NCBI RefSeq assembly: GCF_009617895.1
Contig: NZ_BLAW01000001.1
Coordinates: 673,001 to 737,000, forward strand
DNA from: Prolixibacter sp. SD074
Lineage (GTDB): Bacteria > Bacteroidota > Bacteroidia > Bacteroidales > Prolixibacteraceae
DNA: 64,000 nt
Direction of reading: 5' to 3'
In this document: positions 46,698 to 53,820 of the stretch, in pieces
Position numbering within the stretch: the stretch's first letter is position 1
Layout: each line of letters starts with the position of its first letter
Notes under the pieces: generated by a model
Told to the model about the DNA's origin: nothing
What the model saw: the letters and a program-made list of their open reading frames with translations, nothing else
The model's database searches: none
Position numbers and translations under genes: made by a program

Positions 46698-46758
46698 CAG
46701 CGCTCAAAATGCACGCTCAATTGTGTTTTAATTCGTGTTGGGCTTAACCGTTGCTGTT
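46696..46758 (+). repeat. attC-like hairpin C
   Basis: Nested inverted repeats: AACAGC/GCTGTT outside, GCTCAA/TTGGGC (one G-U pair) inside, then CACG/CGTG after a four-base bulge, with an unpaired TTAACCGTT on the 3' side. It follows directly after the truncated COG4705 gene. CCGTTG is shared with the two cassette-end hairpins A and B. Confidence 0.5.
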
Positions 46759-47063
46759 CAAAGCTATACTCTATGGGGATTGAATGGTTTTCCTGCATCC
46801 TTTCCATTGTTTTTCTGCCGTCGGTTTTGCTATTTTACCTGTTTTATCTAGATTGTATTGTAAACTTACCGCCTAAATTGTTTTTAAACACCCAAATCCC
46901 TGCATCGCTTTGGTTTATGAGCCGGAACAGGACGAATGGTAAGTTTAGAAACCGCAGTGGTGAGATTCTATTCATTGATGCCCGAAACATGGGCCATTTA
47001 ATCAATCGCAGAACAAAAGTTCTTTCCGAAGAGGATATTCAGAAGATTGCCGAAACATATCAT

Positions 47064-47205
47064 GAGTCTGGTCTAAAAAGCCTTGTGACCCCTAAATCCC
47101 CTAAAGGGGACTTTTTCAAACTGCTGATTTTTGGCAATTCCCCTTTAGGGTTAGGGGTAAAAATGGTAACAATCAGCAGTTCTAAGGCTTTTTAGACCAG
47201 ACTCT
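47064..47205. mobile_element. 142-bp MITE-like element with perfect terminal inverted repeats
   Basis: Ends are perfect 21-base inverted repeats starting GAGTCTGGTCTAAAAAGCCT. Both sides carry TATCAT (47058-47063 and 47206-47211), an exact six-base target duplication. Internal inverted repeats CTGCTGATT/AATCAGCAG and CCCCTAAA-type blocks make the whole element fold on itself. It is inserted in the hsdM frame and has no coding capacity, so it would need a transposase in trans. Confidence 0.85.
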
Positions 47206-47224
47206 ATCATAACACTGGCGTAAT

Positions 47225-47240
47225 CCGCCGGCTGGCGGAA
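47225..47240. repeat. 16-base palindromic insertion in hsdM
   Basis: TCCGCC GGCT GGCGGA, a perfect six-base-pair hairpin. TGGCG occurs on both sides, consistent with an insertion that duplicated its target. It interrupts the hsdM reading frame. Confidence 0.5.
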
Positions 47241-47588
47241 ATTATTTGAAGACATAAAGGGTTTTTGTAATTCTACACCTGTTGAACGGGTAAAAGATTT
47301 GGATTATGTTCTTACACCCGGGCGGTATGTTGGTTTGGCAGAAGAAGAGGATGACTTTGATTTTAAAGAACGATTTACACAACTGAAAAATGAATTTGAG
47401 GGGCAGTAGAAAGAAGAACGCCAGCTAAATGAGTGTATCACTCAAAACCTTGCTAAAATTAATTTAAATGAAAAATAGTTTTATTATAACAATTCTAAAC
47501 CAGTCGAATTCGACTAGTTTAAAACAAATAAGTATAAAAACTATTGTAATTTGAATGACAATTATAAAACAGAAATGAATTCAGCAAA

Positions 47589-48514
47589 ATGAACTATGAA
47601 ATAAAAATAGATAATGCAAAGGAAGAGAAAGGGACAATAGACCTTCATCGCCTGGCATTAATTGCCGATAGCATTAGAAAAGTTTCTGAAGGTGCTTTGC
47701 AAATAAGCCTCACGGGAGTTAGCCTTACCAAAGGAAGAAAAAAAATATCTCTGAAAGATGCCTTAAAGGTTTCTTTAACCAGCATAAAAGAAGGTAGTAC
47801 GGTTTTGTGCCTGGAGTCTGAAAAATTTGAAAAAACGCTTGAACCCTACCAAACAGATTTATTTCGATGGGAAGCACAGCAAGAACTTCCGCAACACACG
47901 CCAATGACTTTGTTTATTAAATCTTTTCAGGATGCAATGAATGAAAATGACGAACAGGATTTATTGGACAAACCGTTACTGAGGGAGCTAAAACAACTAA
48001 AAAATGCATTTTTAAATGAAAATGAAACCTTTGTTATTTCTAACCAGAATAGTGTCCCGGAATTGAAATTGACAAAAAATGATTTTAAAAGAATCAAAGT
48101 GCTGAAGACGAAATCCCGGAGCCTGAACCTGTAATCCTTAACGGAACAGTTGAATCTTTGAAATACTCAAAACTGAAAGTGCAGATAAAAACAGAGGAAG
48201 GTATTGTAGATGGGGTTTTATCAGACTCATTATCTTTCGAAGATATTGCCCCGTTTTGGGGAAAGGAAGTTTCCATTACAGGCACAGCACATTTTAAACC
48301 CCGTGGCCATTCAGTTATTGAAATTGAGCGGGTTTTTGAAGCTGGTGAAGGAGATGTGTATCTTTCAAAAAAGCCCAAATCTGAAACAGTTGAGAAACAA
48401 CTGGAAAGGCAGATAAGGGAGAAAGACGGAAATCAATTAGCACAAATAATGGGCAAATGGCCGGGCGACGAAACGGATGAAGAGTTTGAACAAATGCTTA
48501 AAGATCTTGAGTGA
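47589..48514 (+). pseudogene. antitoxin-like protein of the R-M island, frameshifted
   Basis: Two overlapping frames join into one gene of about 309 residues: MNYEIKIDNAKEEKGTIDLH..., LALIADSIRKVSEGALQISL, then near 48105 a one-base shift, then EDEIPEPEPVILNGTVESLK, YSKLKVQIKTEEG, ending KWPGDETDEEFEQMLKDLE. The last segment resembles the tail of VapB-type antitoxins. A PIN toxin would be expected next but is absent; hsdS follows immediately. The main domain is unrecognised. The antitoxin link is an inference from the tail and typical context. Confidence 0.6.
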
Positions 48515-49366
48515 TAAAAATTTCTTGTACTATTTAGCTTTATCACCCGATTTCAGGGAAACAGCCATACTTTCAATGACAGGAAGTTCTGGCAGACAAA
48601 GGGTTCAGACCGATGTTGTAAAAGAACATTTGTTTTGTATTCCTTCACTCCCAGAGCAACGTGCCATCGCCTCCGTCCTTTCCAGCTTAGACGACAAAAT
48701 AGACCTGCTCCACCGCCAGAACAAAACTTTGGAGCAAATGGCGGAGGCGCTGTTTCGGCAGTGGTTCCTGCCTGCCGGAGCCTCGGCGCAGGCAGGTGTG
48801 GCAGAAGCGAGTGAGGAGGGGGAGGTTGGAAAGTTAGGTGATGAATTTGACTTTACAATGGGAGCTTCGCCACCCGGGAAAAGTTATAATGGAGAAGGAA
48901 TTCCAATGTATCAAGGGAATGCAGATTTTGGTTTCCGTTTACCTGCAAACAGAGTTTTTACAACTGAACCCAAAAGATATGCTGAGAAATATGATACTTT
49001 AATTAGTGTAAGAGCACCTGTTGGAGAACAGAATATGGCTAATGAAAAATGTTGTATTGGTCGGGGCGTTTTAGCATTTAGATATAAACATGATAATTCA
49101 TTTTATACTTATTGCAAGATGAAATCATTGATGGATGATATAAAGCAATTTAATGAAACAGGAACTGTTTTTGGCCCAATAAGTAAGTCAGATTTTGAAA
49201 ATCTGATATTTCTATTCCCAGTAATTTGATTATTAGTAAATTTCAAAATGAAGCAAAACCTATAGACGACAAAATAATTCTAAAGATGAATCAAATCCGC
49301 ACCTTCACCCAACTGCGGGATGCTTTGTTGCCGAAGTTAATGAGTGGGGAGGTGCGGGTGATGTAA
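48510..49366 (+). pseudogene. hsdS: type I R-M specificity subunit HsdS, 5'-truncated and frameshifted
   Basis: HsdS selects the DNA target. Here the first target-recognition domain is nearly gone (starts SDKNFLYYLALSPDFRETAI). Seen: the first conserved helix LPEQRAIASVLSSLDDKIDL, then TRD2 (GEFDFTMGASPPGKSYN-like, NEKCCIGRGVLAFRYKHDNS), then a frameshift near 49225, then the second conserved helix KMNQIRTFTQLRDALLPKLM. A 30-base palindromic insertion lies in the first helix region. Not functional as it stands. Confidence 0.88.
48767..48796. repeat. 30-base in-frame palindromic insertion in hsdS
   Basis: CCTGCCTGC...GCAGGCAGG with an imperfect inner stem. It adds exactly ten codons (LPAGASAQAG) without breaking the frame. 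The same outer arms occur in hsdR (50169-50195). Confidence 0.65.
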
Positions 49367-49397
49367 AAAAGATGCATGCATTGTCTTAAAAAACAAC

Positions 49398-50078
49398 ATG
49401 GATAAATTTAAAAATAAATATAGAATACAATCGCACCGAATGCCTGGTTGGGATTATTCAGGAAATGGGATTTATTTTATCACATTGGTAACACAAAACC
49501 GTGAATGTATTTTGGGTGAAATTGTTGATAAAAAAATGAAATTATCAGCATTTGGAAAAATCGTTGACCACGAATGGAATAAATCATTTAAAATTCGCAA
49601 TGAATTGTTTTTGGATGAATATATCATCATGCCAAATCATTTGCACGCCATTGTTGTTTTGGATAAAAATGGGATTGAAAAAAACGGAACGCACGGTTCG
49701 CATGGTTCACATGGTTCACATGATTCGAACGGAACGCACGTAGAGACGCACGGCCGTGCGTCTCTACAATCCCCCATACAATCCCCGGAACAATCCGAAA
49801 AACAATCATTTATACGCAAACCAAAATCAATTTCATCATTCATTGGTGGGTTCAAATCGATAATTAATTCAAAAATTGACGATTATATTGACGAATGCCA
49901 TTTGGATATTCCCAAATACAACAGAAACAATCATTTTTTTCAATCCAATTATCACGACCACATCATCCGCAACGATAAATCATATCAAAATATATTGAAA
50001 TATATCATCAACAATCCTCTGAAATGGAATGATGATAAATTTAATCGCGATAAAAAGGGTAAAAATAATGCACAATAG
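49398..50078 (+). CDS. REP-associated tyrosine transposase (RAYT, Y1_Tnp family)
   Basis: A 226-residue single-strand transposase of the IS200/IS605-like RAYT branch. The HUH metal motif is in IIMPNHLHAIVVL (about residue 77) and the tyrosine region is NHFFQSNYHDHIIRNDKSYQ near the C-terminus. RAYTs nick and mobilise palindromic REP/BIME repeats. Between them is an unusual insert: tandem His-Gly-Ser repeats (GSHGSHGSHDS) and a 28-base perfect palindrome. The gene sits between hsdS and hsdR and its stop overlaps the hsdR ATG by 11 bases. It appears intact. Confidence 0.88.
   Translation: MDKFKNKYRIQSHRMPGWDYSGNGIYFITLVTQNRECILGEIVDKKMKLSAFGKIVDHEWNKSFKIRNELFLDEYIIMPNHLHAIVVLDKNGIEKNGTHGSHGSHGSHDSNGTHVETHGRASLQSPIQSPEQSEKQSFIRKPKSISSFIGGFKSIINSKIDDYIDECHLDIPKYNRNNHFFQSNYHDHIIRNDKSYQNILKYIINNPLKWNDDKFNRDKKGKNNAQ
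49740..49767. repeat. 28-base perfect palindrome inside the RAYT gene
   Basis: GTAGAGACGCACGG followed by its exact reverse complement. It is in frame (VETHGRASL). Immediately upstream are three tandem copies of a nine-base unit CATGGTTCA. Palindromes with this sequence are widespread in bacterial genomes as dispersed repeats, so it may be a RAYT substrate. Confidence 0.8.
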
Positions 50079-50168
50079 GTTGACCGAAAATACAATCGAA
50101 GAATTCACCATTAAATTATTGGAGCATCTGGGCTACCAATACATTTATGCCCCAAACATAGCACATGG

Positions 50169-50195
50169 CCTGCCTGCGTATGCAGGACAGGCAGG
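50169..50195. repeat. 27-base in-frame palindromic insertion in hsdR
   Basis: CCTGCCTGCgtatGCAGGacAGGCAGG adds nine codons (LPAYAGQAG) in a loop where related HsdR proteins read directly from the YAPNIAHG region to ETPERTSYEEV. Same outer arms as the hsdS element. Confidence 0.65.
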
Positions 50196-50878
50196 CGGAG
50201 AAACACCTGAAAGAACAAGCTATGAAGAGGTTTTACTTTTAGATAGGTTACGTGAGTCGATTAGAAGAATAAATCCCACAATTCCACCTGAAATACAGGA
50301 TGAAGCTGTAAAAGAATTGAACCGTATTCATTCACCGGAGCTTATCACGAATAATGAACAATTTCATCGGATGCTCACCGAGGGCATTAAAGTGACTTAT
50401 CAGAAAGATGGAAATGAAAGAGGTGATTTGGTTTGGTTGATTGACTTCAATACGCCTGAGAACAACGAATTTATTGTGGCTAATCAGTTCACCGTGGTTG
50501 AAGTGGTTGAAGATGGCATCAATAAACGTCCTGATGTTGTTTTGTTTGTGAATGGAATTCCATTGGTTGTATTAGAGTTGAAAAATGCAGATGACGAAAA
50601 AGCTACGATTAAAACTGCTTTTAATCAAATACAAACCTATAAGTCAACTATACCCACCTTATTTACACATAATGCATTTACAATCATATCAGATGGCTTA
50701 GAGGCTAAAGCAGGGACTATTTCTGCCGGAATGAGCCGTTTCATATCTTGGAAATCTGCTGATGGCAAGGAAGAAGCTTCTAATTTGGTTAGTCAGTTAG
50801 AGACATTGATTACCGGGATGTTAAATAAAGAAACACTTTTGGATTTAATCCGGCATTTTGTTGTTTTTGAAAATTTGA

Positions 50879-50904
50879 CCTGTCTGCGTGCAACGCACAG
50901 GCAG
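50879..50904. repeat. palindromic element at the hsdR deletion junction
   Basis: CCTGTCTGCGTG caa CGCACAGGCAG, a variant of the hsdS/hsdR palindrome with several mismatches. It lies exactly where the HsdR frame is lost. Confidence 0.5.
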
Positions 50905-51231
50905 ATGGAACAGGTACTTCAAACACCGATGAAGAAATTGAAACAACGATACGCCAGGTAATCGACAAGGCTTTAATTTCTGAGCAAGTTATTGATGTTT
51001 TCGATGCAGCAGGAATAAAAAAACCTTATATTTCAATTTTATCAGAAGAATTCCTGTTGGAACTGAAAGGAATGGAGCATAAAAATATGGATACGGAAGC
51101 GGAAGCAATGGGACTTTCGGACTTTGAGACAATACGGGTATCCGCCGGACATGCAAAAACTGGCAACTGAAACAGTACTTAAACAAGCTGAAATGATAGC
51201 AAAAGAGTTGACGGATGAATAGCCAGTCCAC

Positions 51232-51299
51232 ACAGCCAAGCACAATTGCAATTCGCACAAGCCGACACGTAACCAAAAATTGCAATAGAGCTTGTCTGT
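51232..51299 (+). repeat. long hairpin D after hsdR
   Basis: Stem in three parts: ACAG/CTGT, CAAGC/GCTTG and ATTGCAATT/AATTGCAAT, with small internal mismatches and a 24-base loop. It starts ten bases after the hsdR stop. It lacks the CCGTTGGCAG end found at hairpins A and B. No T run follows directly. Confidence 0.5.
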
Positions 51300-51416
51300 C
51301 TTCCAACGCTTTTTTGCCGACCCTAAAACCTAATTTTTTTTCGGAAACGGCAGTGCTTCGATTGAAAGGATTTTAGATTATGAAAAGTAGATAACTAATT
51401 GATAATGAATAAACAC

Positions 51417-51559
51417 CTGGCGGTAACATGCGGTCATACGCAATACGGGGGTTACAGTGTAATTCAGCGTCTGTGGCTCGTTTCAGCCTTTCTGCATCTT
51501 GACAAGGAAGTGGCTTCGAAACCCCGTACTGCGCATACCGCAGAACCGTTGGCAGTAAT
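51417..51559 (+). repeat. cassette-end hairpin A (attC-like)
   Basis: Long imperfect inverted repeat: left arm ATGCGGTcATACGCAATACGGGG-type sequence (51428-51450) pairs with CCCCGTACTGCGCATACCGCA (51522-51542) with one bulge and G-U pairs, loop about 70 bases. The 3' end is CCGTTGGCAGTAAT (51546-51559), identical to the 3' end of hairpin B. It precedes the alcohol dehydrogenase by 39 bases. Confidence 0.6.
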
Positions 51560-51598
51560 ATCAACACTAATAAATTATTAACTAAAAAAGGTGAAATT

Positions 51599-52636
51599 AT
51601 GAAAGCATTAGTTTATCACGGAGAGCACAACATCGCTCTTGAAGAAAAATCAAATCCAAAAATTGAAAACACAACTGACGCTATTGTAAAAGTTGTAAAA
51701 ACCACTATTTGTGGAACTGATTTAGGAATATATAAAGGTAAAAACCCTTATATGAGAGACGGTATTATACTTGGTCACGAAGGAATTGGAATTATTGAGG
51801 AAGTCGGAGAGGGCGTTTCCCAATTCAAAGTGGGAGATAAAGTTTTAATCTCTTGTATTACCTCTTGCGGCTCTTGTGAATATTGCAAAAAACAACTATA
51901 CTCTCATTGTAAGGACGGTGGTTGGATTTTAGGGCATATGATTGATGGTGTACAAGCCGAATACGTGAGAATACCCTATGCCGACAACAGCTTATACAAA
52001 ATCCCTAAAACCATAGATGACGATGTAGCAGTAATGTTGAGCGACATCTTGCCAACAGGTCACGAAATCGGAGTACAATACGGAAACGTGAAACCAGGAG
52101 ATGCTATAGCTATTGTAGGAGCTGGTCCGGTAGGAATGTCAGTTTTATTAACTGCACAATTCTATTCGCCCACCATCATTGTAATGATTGACTTAGATGA
52201 AAATCGCTTAGAAATGGCAAAAAGCCTTGGAGCTACACATACGCTTAAACCTTCTGAAAACATAAAAGAAAACATAGCTGAAATTGTGGGCGAAGAAGGT
52301 GTAGATGTTGCTATCGAAGCTGTAGGCCTGCCACAAACTTGGGATACTTGTCAAAAAATTGTAAAACCAGGCGGAAATATTGCCAACGTTGGTGTTCACG
52401 GCAAAAAAGTAGATTTTGAAATTCAAGATTTATGGATTAAAAACTTAACCATTACTACAGGTCTTGTAAACACTAATACAACACCAATGCTAATGAAAGC
52501 AGTTGCAACAAACAAATTACCGGTTGACAAACTAATAACACATCATTACAAGTTAAATGAAATAGAAAAAGCTTATGACGTATTTATAAATGCTTCAAAA
52601 GAAAAGGCATTGAAAATCATAATAGATGCTGACTAA
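51599..52636 (+). CDS. zinc-dependent alcohol dehydrogenase in a cassette-like setting
   Basis: A 345-residue medium-chain dehydrogenase that oxidises alcohols with NAD(P). Catalytic zinc ligands: TTICGTDLGIYKG (Cys) and GHEGIGIIEEVG (His/Glu). Structural zinc: CGSCEYCKKQLYSHC. Cofactor motif GAGPVGMSV. Length typical. It reads from ATG 51599 with AAAAAAGGTG upstream. The gene lies between two hairpins that share a 14-base end, and hairpin B starts seven bases after its stop, the architecture of an integron gene cassette. It is intact, unlike most of the island. Confidence 0.92.
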   Translation: MKALVYHGEHNIALEEKSNPKIENTTDAIVKVVKTTICGTDLGIYKGKNPYMRDGIILGHEGIGIIEEVGEGVSQFKVGDKVLISCITSCGSCEYCKKQLYSHCKDGGWILGHMIDGVQAEYVRIPYADNSLYKIPKTIDDDVAVMLSDILPTGHEIGVQYGNVKPGDAIAIVGAGPVGMSVLLTAQFYSPTIIVMIDLDENRLEMAKSLGATHTLKPSENIKENIAEIVGEEGVDVAIEAVGLPQTWDTCQKIVKPGGNIANVGVHGKKVDFEIQDLWIKNLTITTGLVNTNTTPMLMKAVATNKLPVDKLITHHYKLNEIEKAYDVFINASKEKALKIIIDAD

Positions 52637-52643
52637 AATACTA

Positions 52644-52723
52644 CTGCCAACAATGGAATGGCTATAAGTTATTGCTTCTTCTCACCCACGCAACTGCTTA
52701 TAGCCAAATCCGTTGGCAGTAAT
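52644..52723 (+). repeat. cassette-end hairpin B (attC-like)
   Basis: Outer stem CTGCCAAC/GTTGGCAG, an unpaired spacer, inner stem GGCTATAAG/CTTATAGCC and a 28-base loop, ending CCGTTGGCAGTAAT. Two stems separated by an unpaired spacer are typical of attC sites, though the box sequence is not the classical GTTRRRY. Immediately to the right begins a GH5 fragment. Confidence 0.65.
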
Positions 52724-52724
52724 G

Positions 52725-53255
52725 GAAGGATATAACTGGGCCAATAACTGGTCGGAATTCAAGGAGAAGTTCGATGATAACATGTTTTTCCAGTTTCATT
52801 ATTACTGTTGGAGCCGTCCCGATCATCTGAATAGTATTCAGCAATTCCTGGATAAACGTAAAGCGCTGAATGCCCCGGTTTGGGTGGGCGAAACCGGCGA
52901 GCAGGGCAAAGCGATCTACTGGGCCACCACCCAATATTTTGAAGCGAACAACATTGGATGGTCATTTTGGCCGTGGAAAAAGATGGATACCGAAAATACC
53001 CCTTACTCCATCAATAAGCCCGAAAATTGGGGCCTGATTTCTGCTTTTTCAAAAGGGGAAGAGAAACCATCGAAAGAAGTGGCACAAAAAACGCTTGACG
53101 AATTGCTGCAAAATATCAAACTGGCGAACTTCGTTTATTTCCCTGATGTGGTGAATGCTCTTTTCCGTAGGATTCCTGTTAAGATAGAGGCGGAAAATTA
53201 CGGCCCGGATGGATACAACTGCTTCCATCGCCCTCTTTTTGAACATCAGGTATGA
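52725..53255 (+). pseudogene. GH5 glycosidase, internal fragment cut at both ends
   Basis: Matches the second half of a GH5 catalytic barrel: EGYNWANNWSEFKEKFDDNM, FFQFHYYCWSRPDHLNSIQQ, APVWVGETGEQGKAIYW (with the nucleophile Glu in VGETG), GWSFWPWKKMDTENTPYSIN, then the start of a carbohydrate-binding module (PVKIEAENYGPDGYN). The first half with the acid/base Glu is missing exactly at hairpin B, and the binding module breaks off at about 53217. Probably once a secreted endoglucanase or mannanase. Confidence 0.85.
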
Positions 53256-53256
53256 A

Positions 53257-53817
53257 CTAGCGTCTCTGTTTAAAAAAAAAGTCGAAATTAAGTTTGATAT
53301 TATCCTTCGCCGGCATTCCCAGGAGGCTTGGCGGATCAACTTTATAATCAGTCATCTTTACAGCAAAATTTCCGGTTACTTCTATCTCTCCATTGATGTC
53401 AGTTTTCTCAACAATAGGAACGGTAATGGAGTGAGAAATACCGTGAAATGACAAATCGCCTGTAACCGTCTCCTGCCCCTTCTGGTCTTTCTGGAAGGAG
53501 GTGCTGGAGAAAGTAACATTCGGAAATTTAATGGCATCAGTTGCCTCCATCATGTGAGAATCGCGGTTGGCATTGTGACTGTCGAAAGTCGAAATTTTGA
53601 TAGCTATAGCCGTTTGCTTAATTTCCTTGGTTTTGTTGTCCACAATAATGACCCCTTTTACACTTTTGCTGGTTCCTTCCCAGTCGTGCAACGGGTGCGA
53701 CATGGCATACCGGACATACGATTTTCCGGTGTCGGACATCATCTTTGAGGTCGTCTGTGCAAAACCTAAGGTTGCTGTTGCGGCAACCACCACCATTGAT
53801 AAGATAATTTTCTTCAT
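53257..53817 (-). CDS. YceI-family periplasmic protein
   Basis: A 186-residue exported lipocalin-like protein: signal peptide (MKKIILSMVVVAATATLGFAQ), then VRYAMSHPLHDWEGTSKSV, FDSHNANRDSHMMEATDAIK and FPNVTFSSTSF, all typical of YceI, which binds isoprenoid-type lipids. Three bases separate it from the upstream b561-like gene, so the two form an operon, a pairing also known for YceI and cytochrome b561 elsewhere. Role in isoprenoid quinone handling is inferred. Confidence 0.93.
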   Translation of the reverse strand: MKKIILSMVVVAATATLGFAQTTSKMMSDTGKSYVRYAMSHPLHDWEGTSKSVKGVIIVDNKTKEIKQTAIAIKISTFDSHNANRDSHMMEATDAIKFPNVTFSSTSFQKDQKGQETVTGDLSFHGISHSITVPIVEKTDINGEIEVTGNFAVKMTDYKVDPPSLLGMPAKDNIKLNFDFFFKQRR

Positions 53818-53820
53818 GAA

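Larger units (their letters stand above)
46848..47478 (+). pseudogene. hsdM: type I restriction-modification methylase HsdM, 3' fragment
   Basis: From about 46848 the sequence matches the C-terminal half of HsdM: LDCIVNLPPKLFLNTQIPAS (NPPF-type region lost or upstream), FRNRSGEILFIDARNMGHLI, NRRTKVLSEEDIQKIAETYH, then, after an inserted element, EDIKGFCNSTPVERVKDLDY and VLTPGRYVGLAEEEDDFDF. The N-terminal half with the SAM-binding and catalytic motifs is absent. A MITE, a small palindrome and a premature TAG (47407) interrupt the rest. HsdM would methylate adenines as part of an HsdMS complex; this copy cannot. Confidence 0.9.
50068..51222 (+). pseudogene. hsdR: type I restriction subunit HsdR, nuclease domain and tail only
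   Basis: HsdR is the DNA translocase and nuclease of type I R-M (about 1000 residues). Starting at ATG 50068 the N-terminal nuclease domain is largely present: ERGDLVWLIDFNTPENNEFI, NKRPDVVLFVNGIPLVVLELK (PD-(D/E)xK core: Asp, ExK). After RHFVVFEN the frame is lost at a palindrome. Later pieces EEIETTIRQVIDKALISEQV, IDVFDAAGIKKPYISILSEE and, in another frame, YPPDMQKLATETVLKQAEMI belong to the C-terminal domain. All helicase motifs are deleted. The intact nuclease domain could still be translated. Confidence 0.9.

Noticed and set aside
46773-47195. 140-codon frame read as an intact gene
   Set aside because: Its middle is clearly HsdM and its end is translated MITE sequence, so it is an artefact of the insertion rather than a gene.
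49690-49735. CRISPR-like short tandem repeats in the RAYT gene
   Set aside because: The units are nine bases with no spacers and encode His-Gly-Ser repeats in frame; this is a coding microsatellite.
45569-52723. classical integron with integrase and attI
   Set aside because: No tyrosine integrase is encoded in the window and the hairpin boxes differ from the attC consensus; only a cassette-like layout can be claimed.
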